Shown: positions 46,689 through 56,900, numbered from the stretch's first letter. The stretch is DNA of 64,000 nt from Chitinophaga niabensis (GCF_900129465.1 NZ_FSRA01000001.1:3226482-3290481); one strand, 5' to 3'. Translations and numbers: made by a program. Notes: generated by a model not told the origin, from the sequence alone.

Positions 46689-47374
46689 CTTGCCAGGGTT
46701 AAAGCCCGCAGTTTTTCCTCCTGTGCAATCGCAATATCTTTTCCGGATAAGATAATGAGGTTTTCCTGTATCAGTTCATTCAGCATTCTGAATGTGGTTT
46801 CATAAGTAGCGCCGATATAGGATGCAAGGTCCTGGCGGCTGAGGGAAAAGTCAATGAAGCCTCCTTCATTCCTTCCAAATTTATCGCGCAGGGAAAGCAG
46901 GGCATAAGCAATCCTTCCTTTCACCGGCATATGTGCCAGGTTGCGCATCTTCTTTTCTGATTCCTGCAGCTCACGTGCATAGAACATCATCATTTCATAC
47001 ATCAGCCCTTCATTCACTTTAAGGGATGCCTGGAAGAAGTCCAGCTCAAAGTAACAAACAGTAGCGGCTTCCAGTACAGTAGCGGTTACAGGATATACCA
47101 ACTCTGCGCCAATACCCCGGTGCCCTACAATATCACCTTCCTTCGCAAAACGCACGATCAGCTCCTTTTCTTCCCCCCAATGTTTATGCACTTTCACCCT
47201 TCCTGTATGAAGAAAGAAAACACCTTTCACCGGATCACCTTCTTTAAACAACTGTGCACCTTTTTTCAGGGCAAAGTTCTTACGCTCATGCGTGATGGCC
47301 GGTTTCCATTCTTTTACACACAGCCTGCATACGAGGCAGGTTTGCATGTCACATCCCTGCTTGTCTTTCTTCAT
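46685..47374 (-). CDS. Crp/Fnr family regulator with N-terminal cysteine cluster
   Basis: The 229-residue protein has a cNMP-binding-like barrel (FKEGDPVKGVFFLHTGRVKV), a long dimerisation helix and a C-terminal winged helix (SLSRQDLASYIGATYETTFR). The N-terminus carries Cys8, Cys13, Cys16 and Cys19, and a fifth cysteine, Cys107, lies in the barrel. This resembles Fnr, where three N-terminal cysteines and one barrel cysteine bind [4Fe-4S]; the spacing from the last N-terminal Cys to the barrel Cys is 88 here and 93 in E. coli Fnr. The recognition helix keeps Glu and Arg (YETTFR). ATG 47374 is chosen because it keeps Cys8, though it overlaps the SUMT gene by 26 bp; ATG 47347 is an alternative. 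It likely controls the nitrate genes. Confidence 0.85.
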   Translation of the reverse strand: MKKDKQGCDMQTCLVCRLCVKEWKPAITHERKNFALKKGAQLFKEGDPVKGVFFLHTGRVKVHKHWGEEKELIVRFAKEGDIVGHRGIGAELVYPVTATVLEAATVCYFELDFFQASLKVNEGLMYEMMMFYARELQESEKKMRNLAHMPVKGRIAYALLSLRDKFGRNEGGFIDFSLSRQDLASYIGATYETTFRMLNELIQENLIILSGKDIAIAQEEKLRALTLAS

Positions 47375-48134
47375 ATCTTTCTACCTTTTGCGATTGAGCG
47401 ATGATATCCGGTAAAGCTTCTCTCCAGCGCACCACCTCCCCTATTATTATAATAGCCGGGTTCTCCAGTTCCGCATGCGCCGCTTTAAATACAATATCCC
47501 GTACTGTTCCTGTAACCATCTTTTCCCCCGGAGTGGTACCATTCTGTATAATAGCTACCGGTGTTTGTGTTTTGCCAAAACTGCTGAACAGGTCCATGAT
47601 CTCTCCTAACTTGCTCATAGCCATCAAAATTACAACGGTGGCGGTAGATTGTGCAGCCAGGCGGAGATCATCTGAAATACTTCCGTGACGGGTAGTGCCT
47701 GTGGTGATCCAGAGGCTTTCCGCCATTCCCCTGCAGGTGAGCGGGATCATCTGACCAGCCGGTACCGCCAGTGCGCTGGAAATACCCGGTACTATATTAA
47801 CCGGGATGCCGGCAGCAGTAGCAGCCTCAATTTCTTCTGCGGCCCGGCCAAAAATAAAGGGGTCTCCTCCTTTCAGGCGTACCACATGCCCATAAGCCAA
47901 AGCACTGCTGATGATCAGCTCATTGATCTCCTGCTGGGACAAGGCATGGCAGCCATATCGTTTACCCACAAAGCTCACCCGGGCATTCGCGCCTGCATAT
48001 TGCAGCAGTTCAGGGTTCACCAAAGCATCATATAAGATCACATCTGCCTCCCGGATGGTCCGGATGGCTTTTAAGGTGATCATTTCCGGGTCTCCCGGCC
48101 CGGCACCAACTAAAGATAAGGATGGTTTTGGCAT
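47349..48134 (-). CDS. cobA: uroporphyrinogen-III C-methyltransferase (SUMT)
   Basis: The 261-residue protein is a class III methyltransferase with SLVGAGPGDPEMITLKAI, VRLKGGDPFIFGRAAEEIE and NIVPGISSALAVPAGQMIPL, the classical SUMT motifs. It methylates uroporphyrinogen III twice, with S-adenosylmethionine, to make precorrin-2, which is needed for sirohaem. It is divergent from nirB, whose product needs sirohaem, which explains its presence here. It lacks an N-terminal precorrin-2 dehydrogenase/ferrochelatase domain, so those steps must be encoded elsewhere. It shares its 3' end with the Crp/Fnr gene start. Confidence 0.93.
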   Translation of the reverse strand: MPKPSLSLVGAGPGDPEMITLKAIRTIREADVILYDALVNPELLQYAGANARVSFVGKRYGCHALSQQEINELIISSALAYGHVVRLKGGDPFIFGRAAEEIEAATAAGIPVNIVPGISSALAVPAGQMIPLTCRGMAESLWITTGTTRHGSISDDLRLAAQSTATVVILMAMSKLGEIMDLFSSFGKTQTPVAIIQNGTTPGEKMVTGTVRDIVFKAAHAELENPAIIIIGEVVRWREALPDIIAQSQKVERYEERQAGM

Positions 48135-48331
48135 GCTTAATACATTATGATAATAATTATATATGATATTTAACCTAATTCATGCATAAATTTAGACTAA
48201 ATACTCGTATTTTTATGATGTTAGTCATATACACCATTACTTTTTTACGATTTTTTAGCCAAAAGACATTATATTGATAATAACATTATATGTCAATATA
48301 GCTTATTCCAGATCTTAAAAATCGTCCTCTA
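48135..48331. promoter_or_regulatory. AT-rich divergent promoter region of cobA and nirB
   Basis: This 197-bp region is markedly AT-rich compared with its neighbours and holds two inverted repeats. The first is TATGA-N6-TCATA at 48214-48229, with the TGA-N6-TCA geometry of Crp/Fnr sites. The second is TATATTGA-N15-TCAATATA at 48270-48300. It also has a CATTATAT direct repeat (48267-48274 and 48284-48291). No convincing TAnnTTTG box at the usual spacing was identified for nirB. It would drive both sirohaem synthesis and nitrite reduction. Confidence 0.6.
48214..48229. promoter_or_regulatory. Crp/Fnr-type dyad in the cobA/nirB promoter
   Basis: TATGA (48214-48218) and TCATA (48225-48229) form a perfect 5-6-5 inverted repeat with the Crp/Fnr half-site spacing (TGA-N6-TCA). 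It lies about 100 bp before nirB and 80 bp before cobA. The regulator encoded at 46685 keeps the Glu and Arg that contact the TGA half-site in Crp and Fnr, so it is the obvious candidate ligand. Confidence 0.5.
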
Positions 48332-50821
48332 ATGAAAGTCGTAGTTATCGGTAATGGCATGGTAGGCTATAAATTTTGCGAAAAAATAGTCGAAAAAACC
48401 GGAGATACCCATATTGAATTAGTAGTTTTTGGAGAGGAGCCCCGCCCAGCCTATGATCGGGTACATTTAAGCGAGTTCTTCGCCGGCAGATCAGCAGACG
48501 ATCTCACAATGGCTTCCCTGGAATGGTATACCTCCCGTAACATCACCCTCCACCTGGGTGATCCCGTAAAAGCAATAGACCCTGTTTCCAAAACCGTTCA
48601 TTCTCACCAGGGCATCACTGAAACTTACGACTTCCTTATCATGGCCACCGGCTCCGCTGCATTTGTACCAGCTATCCAGGGAGTAGATAAAAAAGGTGTT
48701 TTCATCTACCGCACTATAGAAGACCTGGAACTAATGCAGGCCTTTGCCCCGAAAGCCCGCAAAGGAACGGTGATCGGCGGAGGGCTTTTAGGTCTGGAGG
48801 CGGCCAAAGCATTAATAGACCTCGGCGTGGCAGAAACACATATCATTGAATTCGCACCCCGGCTCATGCCACGCCAGGTAGATGATAAAGGTTCCTTTAT
48901 CCTCCAGTCCAAACTGGAAAAACTGGGCCTCCGGATCCATACCAGCAAAAACACCCGCGAAATACTCGGTACAGATACCATCACCGGCCTTCAGTTCACA
49001 GACGATTCCATATTAGATACAGATATGCTGGTGATCTCGGCTGGCATTCAGCCCAGGGACGAACTGGCAAAAACAGCAGGACTCACCACCGGTCCCCGCG
49101 GAGGCATTGTTGTAAACGAACAGCTGCAAACCTCTGACCCTTCTATTTATGCGATCGGTGAATGTGCCTTATATAATGGTATGATCTATGGCCTGGTTGC
49201 GCCGGGATATGAAATGGCGGAAGTAGCTGCTTCTCACCTGCTCGGTCAACTCAAAGCCTTCACCGGTTTTGACATGAGCACCAAACTGAAACTCATTGGC
49301 GTGGATGTGGCCAGCTTCGGCAATCCTTTCATTACTCCGGAGCAAGGCAACAGCATTGTGCTGGAAGATTCCATGAAGGGTGTTTACCAGCGTATTAATA
49401 TTTCTACCTGTGGTCAATATTTATTAGGCGGCATCCTCATCGGGGATGCAGATGCCTATAATATGCTCCTGCAAACGAGTAAGAATAAAGTGATCCTCCC
49501 TCCCAACCCCATAGACATCCTGTTGGGTGCCAGGAATGGAACTGCCAGCACTGGCATCAATCTCCCTGACGAAGCCATCATCTGCAGCTGTGAAAGTATC
49601 AGCAAAGCAGCTATTGCACAGGCTGTAGAAGCGGGTCACGAAACACTGGATACCGTAAAGAAATGTACAAAAGCGGGTACCTGCTGCGGAGGTTGTGTAC
49701 CCATGGTGAAAGATATTATCACCGCCACTATGAAGGCACAGGGCAAATATATCCGCAATGTGGTGTGTGAACACTTCTCTTATTCCCGGCAGGAGTTACT
49801 GGACCTCGTTAAAGTAAAAGCACTGAAATCCTTTGATGAAGTACTGGACCATTACGGAGACGGTGAAGGTTGCGAAACCTGCAAACCTGTAGTAAGCTCT
49901 ATCCTCGCCAGTTTATGGAATGAAATGATCCTCGGCAAAGGTAACGACACTGCCCAGGATTCTAACGACCGTTACCTGGCCAACATTCAGAAAGGTGGTA
50001 CTTATTCTGTTGTACCCCGTATCCCCGGTGGTGAGATCACCCCGGAGAAACTGATCGTTATCGGGCAGATCGCTTCCAAATATCATCTCTACACTAAAAT
50101 AACAGGCGGCCAGCGCATTGATATGTTCGGCGCGCACCTCAGCGACCTTCCTGCCATCTGGGAAGAACTCATTCTTGCAGGCTTCGAAAGCGGGCATGCA
50201 TACGGTAAAGCATTACGTACTGTAAAAAGCTGTGTGGGATCTACCTGGTGCCGCTTTGGCTTACATGACAGCGTAAGTTTTGCTATCAGGATAGAAGAAA
50301 GATACCGTGGCCTCCGTGCCCCGCACAAAATAAAATCTGCCGTATCCGGCTGCATCCGCGAATGTGCAGAAGCACAATCCAAAGACTTTGGCATCATTGC
50401 CACAGAAAGAGGATGGAACCTCTACGTATGTGGCAATGGCGGATCCAAACCACAACACGCGTTGCTCCTGGCCAGCGACCTGGATGACGAAACCTGCATC
50501 CGTTACATAGACCGCTTCCTGATGTTCTACATCAAAACAGCCGATCCGCTGACACGTACTGCTACCTGGCTCAATAAACTGGATGGCGGCATAGACTACC
50601 TCCGCAACGTAGTGCTGCAGGATAGTTTAGGTATAGCAGAAAGCCTGGAAGCAGAAATGCAATTACTGGTAGACAATTATAAATGCGAATGGAAGGAAGT
50701 AGTGGAAAATCCTGCGCTCAGAAAACGTTTTAACCACTTCGTTAATGCGCCGGAAGAAAAAGACCCTACGGTAAAATTTGAGACCATGCGTAATCAGAAG
50801 AAAGCAGCGGAATGGAAATAG
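48332..50821 (+). CDS. nirB: assimilatory nitrite reductase large subunit
   Basis: The 829-residue protein has an N-terminal FAD/NAD(P)H oxidoreductase (VVIGNGMVGYKFCEKIVEKT; GTVIGGGLLGLEAAKALIDL; DPSIYAIGECA), [2Fe-2S] BFD-like domains (IICSCESISKAAIAQAVEAG; KAGTCCGGC; GEGCETCKPV) and a C-terminal sulfite/nitrite reductase half. There the cysteines Cys634 and Cys640 (CVGSTWC), and Cys674 and Cys678 (CIREC), match the sirohaem/[4Fe-4S] motif C-x5-C-xn-C-x3-C. It reduces nitrite to ammonium with NADH. NirD is encoded directly downstream with overlapping genes. The length is close to E. coli NirB. Confidence 0.96.
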   Translation: MKVVVIGNGMVGYKFCEKIVEKTGDTHIELVVFGEEPRPAYDRVHLSEFFAGRSADDLTMASLEWYTSRNITLHLGDPVKAIDPVSKTVHSHQGITETYDFLIMATGSAAFVPAIQGVDKKGVFIYRTIEDLELMQAFAPKARKGTVIGGGLLGLEAAKALIDLGVAETHIIEFAPRLMPRQVDDKGSFILQSKLEKLGLRIHTSKNTREILGTDTITGLQFTDDSILDTDMLVISAGIQPRDELAKTAGLTTGPRGGIVVNEQLQTSDPSIYAIGECALYNGMIYGLVAPGYEMAEVAASHLLGQLKAFTGFDMSTKLKLIGVDVASFGNPFITPEQGNSIVLEDSMKGVYQRINISTCGQYLLGGILIGDADAYNMLLQTSKNKVILPPNPIDILLGARNGTASTGINLPDEAIICSCESISKAAIAQAVEAGHETLDTVKKCTKAGTCCGGCVPMVKDIITATMKAQGKYIRNVVCEHFSYSRQELLDLVKVKALKSFDEVLDHYGDGEGCETCKPVVSSILASLWNEMILGKGNDTAQDSNDRYLANIQKGGTYSVVPRIPGGEITPEKLIVIGQIASKYHLYTKITGGQRIDMFGAHLSDLPAIWEELILAGFESGHAYGKALRTVKSCVGSTWCRFGLHDSVSFAIRIEERYRGLRAPHKIKSAVSGCIRECAEAQSKDFGIIATERGWNLYVCGNGGSKPQHALLLASDLDDETCIRYIDRFLMFYIKTADPLTRTATWLNKLDGGIDYLRNVVLQDSLGIAESLEAEMQLLVDNYKCEWKEVVENPALRKRFNHFVNAPEEKDPTVKFETMRNQKKAAEWK

Positions 50822-51219
50822 ATCACCAACATCAAATCGCTTCACATATGTCAACGCTCAGCACAACCGGAATCACCTGGTTCTTTGCCTGCAAAACAAC
50901 AGACGTTCCCGCGAACGGAGGTGTTTGCATCAAGTTCAAAGAAGAACAGATCGCCCTGTTCTATTTCACCCGCAGCGATGCCTGGTATGCCACACAGAAC
51001 CTTTGCCCGCACAGGCAGCAAATGGCTTTAAGCCGTGGTATGACCGGTTCACACCAGGGAGAACCAAAAGTTGCCTGCCCCTTTCACAAAAAAACATTTT
51101 CATTGGCAGATGGAAGATGTTTGAACGACGAACATGAATGTTCCCTCACTACCTACCCGGTAAGGACGGAAGATGATCGTGTATATATCGGCGTTAGAGA
51201 GAACGAAGAAGCGTATTAA
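50812..51219 (+). CDS. nirD: nitrite reductase small subunit, Rieske protein
   Basis: The 135-residue protein has the Rieske [2Fe-2S] motifs CPHRQ and CPFHKK, in an NirD-type fold (TWFFACKTTDVPANGGVCI; TYPVRTEDDRVYIGVRENEE). It pairs with NirB. The start at 50812 overlaps the end of nirB by 10 bp; a second in-frame Met at 50848 (MSTLSTTG) would give a more typical NirD N-terminus. It is followed by a hairpin (about 51226-51250, arms CCCGG and CCGGG) before the porin gene, which could act as a weak attenuator in the operon. Confidence 0.93.
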   Translation: MEIDHQHQIASHMSTLSTTGITWFFACKTTDVPANGGVCIKFKEEQIALFYFTRSDAWYATQNLCPHRQQMALSRGMTGSHQGEPKVACPFHKKTFSLADGRCLNDEHECSLTTYPVRTEDDRVYIGVRENEEAY

Positions 51220-51299
51220 AGCGAAACCCGGTAGCTGGCAGGCTATCCGGGCTTCTGAATTTTAATATGATTGGCTCACTTAAAATTTATCAAAAATAC

Positions 51300-52592
51300 A
51301 TGAAAAAGTCGTTCCTCGGCGGGGTCTCCTGTATTTTCTTTGGCACCTTCCTTTCCCTTGATTGTTCCGCACAATTCATGCTGGGCGCGCAACTAAGAAC
51401 GCGCACAGAACTACGGGACGGCCAGGGAGGTCCCCTTCCAAAAGGCAGCAAACCAGCTCTTTTCACTTCCCAACGTACCCGCTTATCCGCAGGTTACAGT
51501 ACCTACCGCTTAAAATTGGGCCTCACCCTGCAGGACACAAGGGTCTGGGGCCAGGATGCATCAACCATCAACAGAACTACCACTGCAGACAATAACGGAT
51601 TCCTCCTGCACGAAGCCTGGGCAGAGGTCCTCATAACCGATACCATCCTTAAGAACAAAAGCCTCAGCCTGAAAATAGGACGGCAGGAATTGGTCTATGA
51701 CGACAGCCGCCTGCTGGGCAACCTGGACTGGCTGCAGCAAGGCCGGAGGCATGATGCCGCCGTACTCAAATTCAAATACAACAGCTGGAACTTCCATGCA
51801 GGTGGCGCCTTCAACCAGAATAAAGAAAACGCATCAGGCACTACTTATAATCCGGCCCCACCCGGTAACTATCCGGCTAATACCAACGGCGCACCTCAAT
51901 ACAAGAGCCTGGAATTCCTGCATATCAATAAACAGGCAGGTGCAGGCAGTATATCCCTCCTCTTCCTGGCAGACCAGTTCTCCAAATACAGTGTAGACAG
52001 CCTGCTGGTGAAAAAATGGGAAGCAGCCAGTTACAACCGTTTCACTACCGGCCTGTATCTGAACTATCCCTTCTCAAAGAACAGCATCATTGCAGCCGTC
52101 TATTATCAGAAAGGCAAAAATGGAGATGGGAAAGCAGTAGATGGCGCATTGTTCTCCGCAGCCTATCAACGGCGTTTTGTAGAAAATTTCAGTATGGAGG
52201 CCGGTGTGGATTTTACCACAGATACCTTCGATCCGCTCTATGGCACGCCGCATAAATTCTGGGGCACGATGGACTACTTCTATGTGGCCAGCAAATTCGG
52301 CAACAACGGCTTACAGGATTACTACCTGAAAGCCAGACTAAAGAAGAACACTAAATGGAATATCGGCGCAGACCTTCACCAGTTCTATAGTTCATCAGGG
52401 TTAACCTTTGGTACGGAAGCAGATCTTACCATGCAGTACAACCTTACCAAAGCCATCTCCTTTGAAGGAGGTTACAGCTACTTTAACAGCACGGCACAAC
52501 TGGCCGCCGCCAAAAATGTTACGGACGCACAGTATAACAATCACTGGGCTTACCTGATGATCAATATCAGGCCGGACATATTCCTCAAATAA
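51300..52592 (+). CDS. alginate-export-family-like outer membrane porin in the nitrate cluster
   Basis: The 430-residue protein has a signal peptide (MKKSFLGGVSCIFFGTFLSL) and a beta-barrel porin pattern throughout, with SLKIGRQELVYDDSRLLGNL and WNFHAGGAFNQNKENASGTT, as in the alginate_exp/OprE-like porin family. The last strand ends in Lys after NIRPDIFLK rather than a C-terminal aromatic. The start ATG 51300 is preferred over 51267, which lacks a signal. Although the family name mentions alginate, its position between nirD and the nitrate transporter suggests a nitrate- or nitrite-permeable outer membrane channel. It is in the same direction and likely the same transcript. Confidence 0.8.
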   Translation: MKKSFLGGVSCIFFGTFLSLDCSAQFMLGAQLRTRTELRDGQGGPLPKGSKPALFTSQRTRLSAGYSTYRLKLGLTLQDTRVWGQDASTINRTTTADNNGFLLHEAWAEVLITDTILKNKSLSLKIGRQELVYDDSRLLGNLDWLQQGRRHDAAVLKFKYNSWNFHAGGAFNQNKENASGTTYNPAPPGNYPANTNGAPQYKSLEFLHINKQAGAGSISLLFLADQFSKYSVDSLLVKKWEAASYNRFTTGLYLNYPFSKNSIIAAVYYQKGKNGDGKAVDGALFSAAYQRRFVENFSMEAGVDFTTDTFDPLYGTPHKFWGTMDYFYVASKFGNNGLQDYYLKARLKKNTKWNIGADLHQFYSSSGLTFGTEADLTMQYNLTKAISFEGGYSYFNSTAQLAAAKNVTDAQYNNHWAYLMINIRPDIFLK

Positions 52593-52604
52593 AAAACCTG
52601 ACAA

Positions 52605-53903
52605 ATGCTTAACAACAAACCGCTCGATAAATTACGCATCTTCAGCCTGAACTCTATCCAGATGCGCACGTTCCATATTACCTGGCTGATGTTCTTCGTT
52701 TGCTTCTTTGGCTGGTTCGGCCTGGCACCACTGATGCCCACCATCCGTGCAGACCTTGGCTTATCTAAATCACAGATAGGCAATATCATCATCGCTTCCG
52801 TTTCCAGTACCATCATTGCACGGCTGATCATTGGCAGACTTTGTGATACCTGGGGGCCCCGCAAAACCGCAGTACGGTTGCTGGTAATAGGTTCTATCCC
52901 TGTATTCCTCGTAGGGTTTGCACATAATTACACCACCTTCCTGATGTTCCGTTTAGCTATCGGCACCATCGGGGCATCGTTTGTGATCACACAATTCCAT
53001 ACATCCATGATGTTTGCTCCCAGTATCAAAGGTACTGCCAATGCGGTTACCGGCGGCTGGGGCAATCTCGGCGGAGGTGTTACAAACATGGTGATGCCAC
53101 TCATCTTCGCTGCTATTGTAGGAATGGGCTACAGCGCAGGTACTTCCTGGCGGCTGGCCATGATCGTACCGGGGCTGATGATGCTGGGTGTAGCCATACT
53201 CTATCATAAATACACAAAGGATACGCCCAATGGTAATTATGATGAAATAGGATACAACGGCGCTAAACGTAAAACAGACTGGAAGGTATTGGGAGATTGG
53301 CGCATCTGGGCTTTAACCATGGCATATGCCATGTGCTTCGGTATGGAGATCACTTTCGACAATGTGGCTTCCCTTCACTTCGTAGATACTTTTCACTTAT
53401 CACAAAGCAGCGCAGGGCTTTGGGCTGGTGTATTCGGATTAATGAACCTCTTTGCCCGTGCACTGGGAGGTTTTGTGTCAGACAAGGTGGGTGCTAAACA
53501 AGGTATGAGAGGAAAAGGCATCCTGCTGGCCTTAGTATTGCTGGCGGAAGGAGGGGGTTTATTACTTTTTGCAGGTGCCCCTTCATTGGGTCTTGCCATT
53601 GCCGCCATGCTGGGATTTGCTTTATTCCTGAAAATGGCGAATGGTGCTACTTATGGCATCGTTCCTTTTATAAACCAGGAGAATGTAGGGCTGGTGAGTG
53701 GTATTGTAGGAGCAGGTGGCAACCTCGGTGGTATGCTGTTCGGCTTCCTGTTTAAATCGGAGAACATTTCCTACGAACAGGCATTCACTTATATCGGGTA
53801 CGCGGTGATCGCAACGGGTTTTATCGTATTGGTGACCAGGTTCAGTAAACAACCCGCCAATGTAACTGTACCGGTCAAAGCAAAGCCGGTACTGGCTGAT
53901 TAA
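52605..53903 (+). CDS. narK: nitrate/nitrite transporter of the NNP (NarK/NasA-type) MFS family
   Basis: The 432-residue protein has twelve predicted membrane helices and the nitrate signature motifs of the NNP family: GGWGNLGGGVTNMVMP and the second copy GIVGAGGNLGGMLFGFLF. RTFHITWLMFFVCFFGWFGL is the typical first helix with the conserved Trp/Phe. It imports nitrate and may export nitrite. It lies 12 bp after the porin and 11 bp before the nitrate reductase gene. The name narK is used loosely; in this assimilatory context nasA-like transport is meant. Confidence 0.92.
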   Translation: MLNNKPLDKLRIFSLNSIQMRTFHITWLMFFVCFFGWFGLAPLMPTIRADLGLSKSQIGNIIIASVSSTIIARLIIGRLCDTWGPRKTAVRLLVIGSIPVFLVGFAHNYTTFLMFRLAIGTIGASFVITQFHTSMMFAPSIKGTANAVTGGWGNLGGGVTNMVMPLIFAAIVGMGYSAGTSWRLAMIVPGLMMLGVAILYHKYTKDTPNGNYDEIGYNGAKRKTDWKVLGDWRIWALTMAYAMCFGMEITFDNVASLHFVDTFHLSQSSAGLWAGVFGLMNLFARALGGFVSDKVGAKQGMRGKGILLALVLLAEGGGLLLFAGAPSLGLAIAAMLGFALFLKMANGATYGIVPFINQENVGLVSGIVGAGGNLGGMLFGFLFKSENISYEQAFTYIGYAVIATGFIVLVTRFSKQPANVTVPVKAKPVLAD

Positions 53904-53914
53904 ATATTTTCAAC

Positions 53915-56900
53915 ATGCAGGCATCATTCAAAACAACCTGTTGCTATTGCGGAGTAGGATGTGGTGTAGTGGTCCATCGCGACAGGCAGGGAAGATTAAC
54001 GGTAGAAGGAGATAAAGATCATCCTGTGAACAGGGGCATGTTATGCTCCAAAGGAATGAACCTGCACTATACGGTAACAGACACTTCAGACCGTTTGATG
54101 CATCCTGAAATGCGGTACAGCCGGAACAGCCCACGGCAAAGGGTTTCCTGGGAACAGGCGCTGGACAGGACGGCGGCTGTTTTTAAAGCCATCATTGAAA
54201 AACACGGGCCGGATGCAGTAGCATTTTATGCATCCGGCCAATGTTTAACGGAAGAATATTACGTGGTCAACAAACTGATCAAAGGTTTTATTGGCAGTAA
54301 TAACATCGATACCAACTCACGGCTTTGCATGAGCAGTGCGGTGGCAGCCTATAAGATGTCTTTAGGAGAAGATGTGGTGCCCGGTACTTATGATGATATT
54401 GAACAGACGGATTGCATTTTTGTAGCGGGGGCCAATCCCGCATGGTGCCATCCCATTTTATGGCGCCGTATAGAAGCAGCCAGGGCTGCCAATCCACGCC
54501 TGAAGATCATTGTCAGTGATCCCCGTGTCACACAGAGTTGCACCATGGCAGACCTTCATCTGCAATTGCATCCGGGCACTGATATTGTACTCCATCATGC
54601 AATCGGGAGATTACTGATAGAACAGGGTAAAACAGATGCAGCATTCCTGCAGCAGCATACAAATGGTTATGAAAAATACCGGGAGATGGTGATGCAGCGG
54701 AGCATTACAGAAGCTGCGCTCATTTGCGGCATTCCGGATACCGCCATCTACGATGCAGCACATTACATTGGTGAAGCAAAAGGTTTTATGACCATGTGGA
54801 CGATGGGCCTGAACCAGAGCGTGGTTGGTGTGCATAAAAACCTCAGCCTGATCAATCTCCACCTGATCACAGGAAAGATCGGCAAAGCAGGCAGCGGCCC
54901 CTTTTCCTTAACCGGCCAGCCCAATGCAATGGGCGGACGGGAAGTAGGTGGTTTATCGAACCTGTTACCAGCCCATCGCGTACTGGACAATCCCGCTCAC
55001 CGGCAAGCCGTGCAGGAATTCTGGGGAGGCGTACCCTTGTCAGATAAACCGGGGCTCACTGCTACAGAAATGTTTACAGCCTTAAACGATGGCCGGTTAA
55101 AAGCTATCTGGATCATGTCTTCCAACCCACTGGTGAGCCTGCCGGATGTACGTTTCATGGAAGCAGCTTTACAGAAAGCGAAATTTGTGGTAGTACAGGA
55201 GATCTCAAATAAACCGGAAACGCTGGCATATGCAGATGTGGTTTTACCCGCCGCAGCATGGGCAGAAAAGGAAGGCACCATGACCAATGCGGAACGCCGC
55301 ATCAGCTACCTGCATAAAATAACCGATGCCCCGGGAGAGGCTTTGCCGGATGCAGAGATCATCTGCCGTTTTGCGAAAAAGATGGGTTACAAAGGATTTG
55401 ACTATGCCAATGCCGGAGAAATATACAACGAACATTGCCGGCTGACAGCAGGTACCAATATCGATATCAGCGGACTGAACTACCAACTGCTGAAAGAAAA
55501 ACGCAGCGTGCAATGGCCTTACCCAGACGGTACCAAAGATCATGGCACGCCCCGGCTTTTCACAGATCATTCTTTTTATACGCCTAATAAAAAAGCGAAC
55601 ATCCATTCTTTTGATGATGAAAATAATTCAGAACCCATAAACGACACTTACCCCCTGATCCTTACCACCGGCCGCATACGCGATCAGTGGCATACTATGA
55701 GTAAAACAGGAAAGGTGAGCAAGCTGAAACAACATATAACTTCCTCCTTCCTGGAGATCCATCCTGAAGATGCCCGCGAGCGGAACATCCGGCAGGATGA
55801 CCTTGTAGAAGTAAAGAACGAAAGAGGTACCGTGCGCGTAAAAGCGCAACTCTGCACCACCATCAAAAAAGGTGTGGTGTTCCTCCCTATGCATTGGGGA
55901 AAAATATTGAACAGTGATCTGAACCGTGCGAATAATCTTACTAACAATATCGTAGATCCGATCTCGAAACAGCCAGATCTGAAATACGCCGCTGTACAGG
56001 TATTGCGTTATGAAAAACCATTCCAGAAGATCATCGTCATAGGTGCCGGCGCCGGTGCCTATGGCTTTGTGAAAACTTACCGCGCCCTGAATACCCACGA
56101 TGAAATAGTAGTGTTCAATAAAGAAGACCAGCCCTTTTATAACCGCGTGATGCTCCCTGACTACATCAGTGGTACACAGCAATGGGCGCAATTGGTGAAA
56201 ATGTCTGATGCAGAGGAAGCCCTCATGAATATTACATTGCACAGGGGTGTAAGCATTGAAAAGATCAACAGGGAAGAGAAATATATCATAGACAGTAAGG
56301 GAAATACACACACTTACGATGTACTGATCCTGGGTACGGGTAGCCGTGCTGCCACATTAAAAGATGTACCCCAGCTCAAAGGGATATTCACCATGCGTAG
56401 CCGCAGAGATGCGGATGCCTTCGTGCAACACACAGACCCTTCCAAAGGAAAGATCGTGATCGTTGGTGGTGGATTACTGGGTATTGAACTCGCTGCATCC
56501 CTGCGTGAAATGCATATCGATGTTACCGTGATACAACGTACCTCCCGCCTTATGGACCGGCAGCTGGATACACTGGGCGCACAACTGCTGTATGAAGAAT
56601 TAAAGGACCGGAACATCGACATCATCTATAACGATGAGATAGAACAGTTCATTGGTTTAAAGAAGGTGGAAGGTATCCGCCTGAAAAGCGGACGCCACAT
56701 TGCCTGCCAGGCCGTGGTAATGTCTATTGGCACTGTACCCAATATTGAACTCGCTCAAGCCTCCCAGCTTGCCTGTAACAGGGGCGTGATCGTGAACGAA
56801 TACCTCCTTACCAGCGATCCTTCCATTTATGCCATTGGTGAAATTGCTGCCTATGAAGGAACGCTGTATGGCATCACTGCAGCCGCAGAACAACAGGCAG

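Noticed and set aside
51226..51250. Hairpin between nirD and the porin gene as an operon terminator
   Set aside because: The stem has a bulge and no T-tract follows, so at most it is a weak attenuator.
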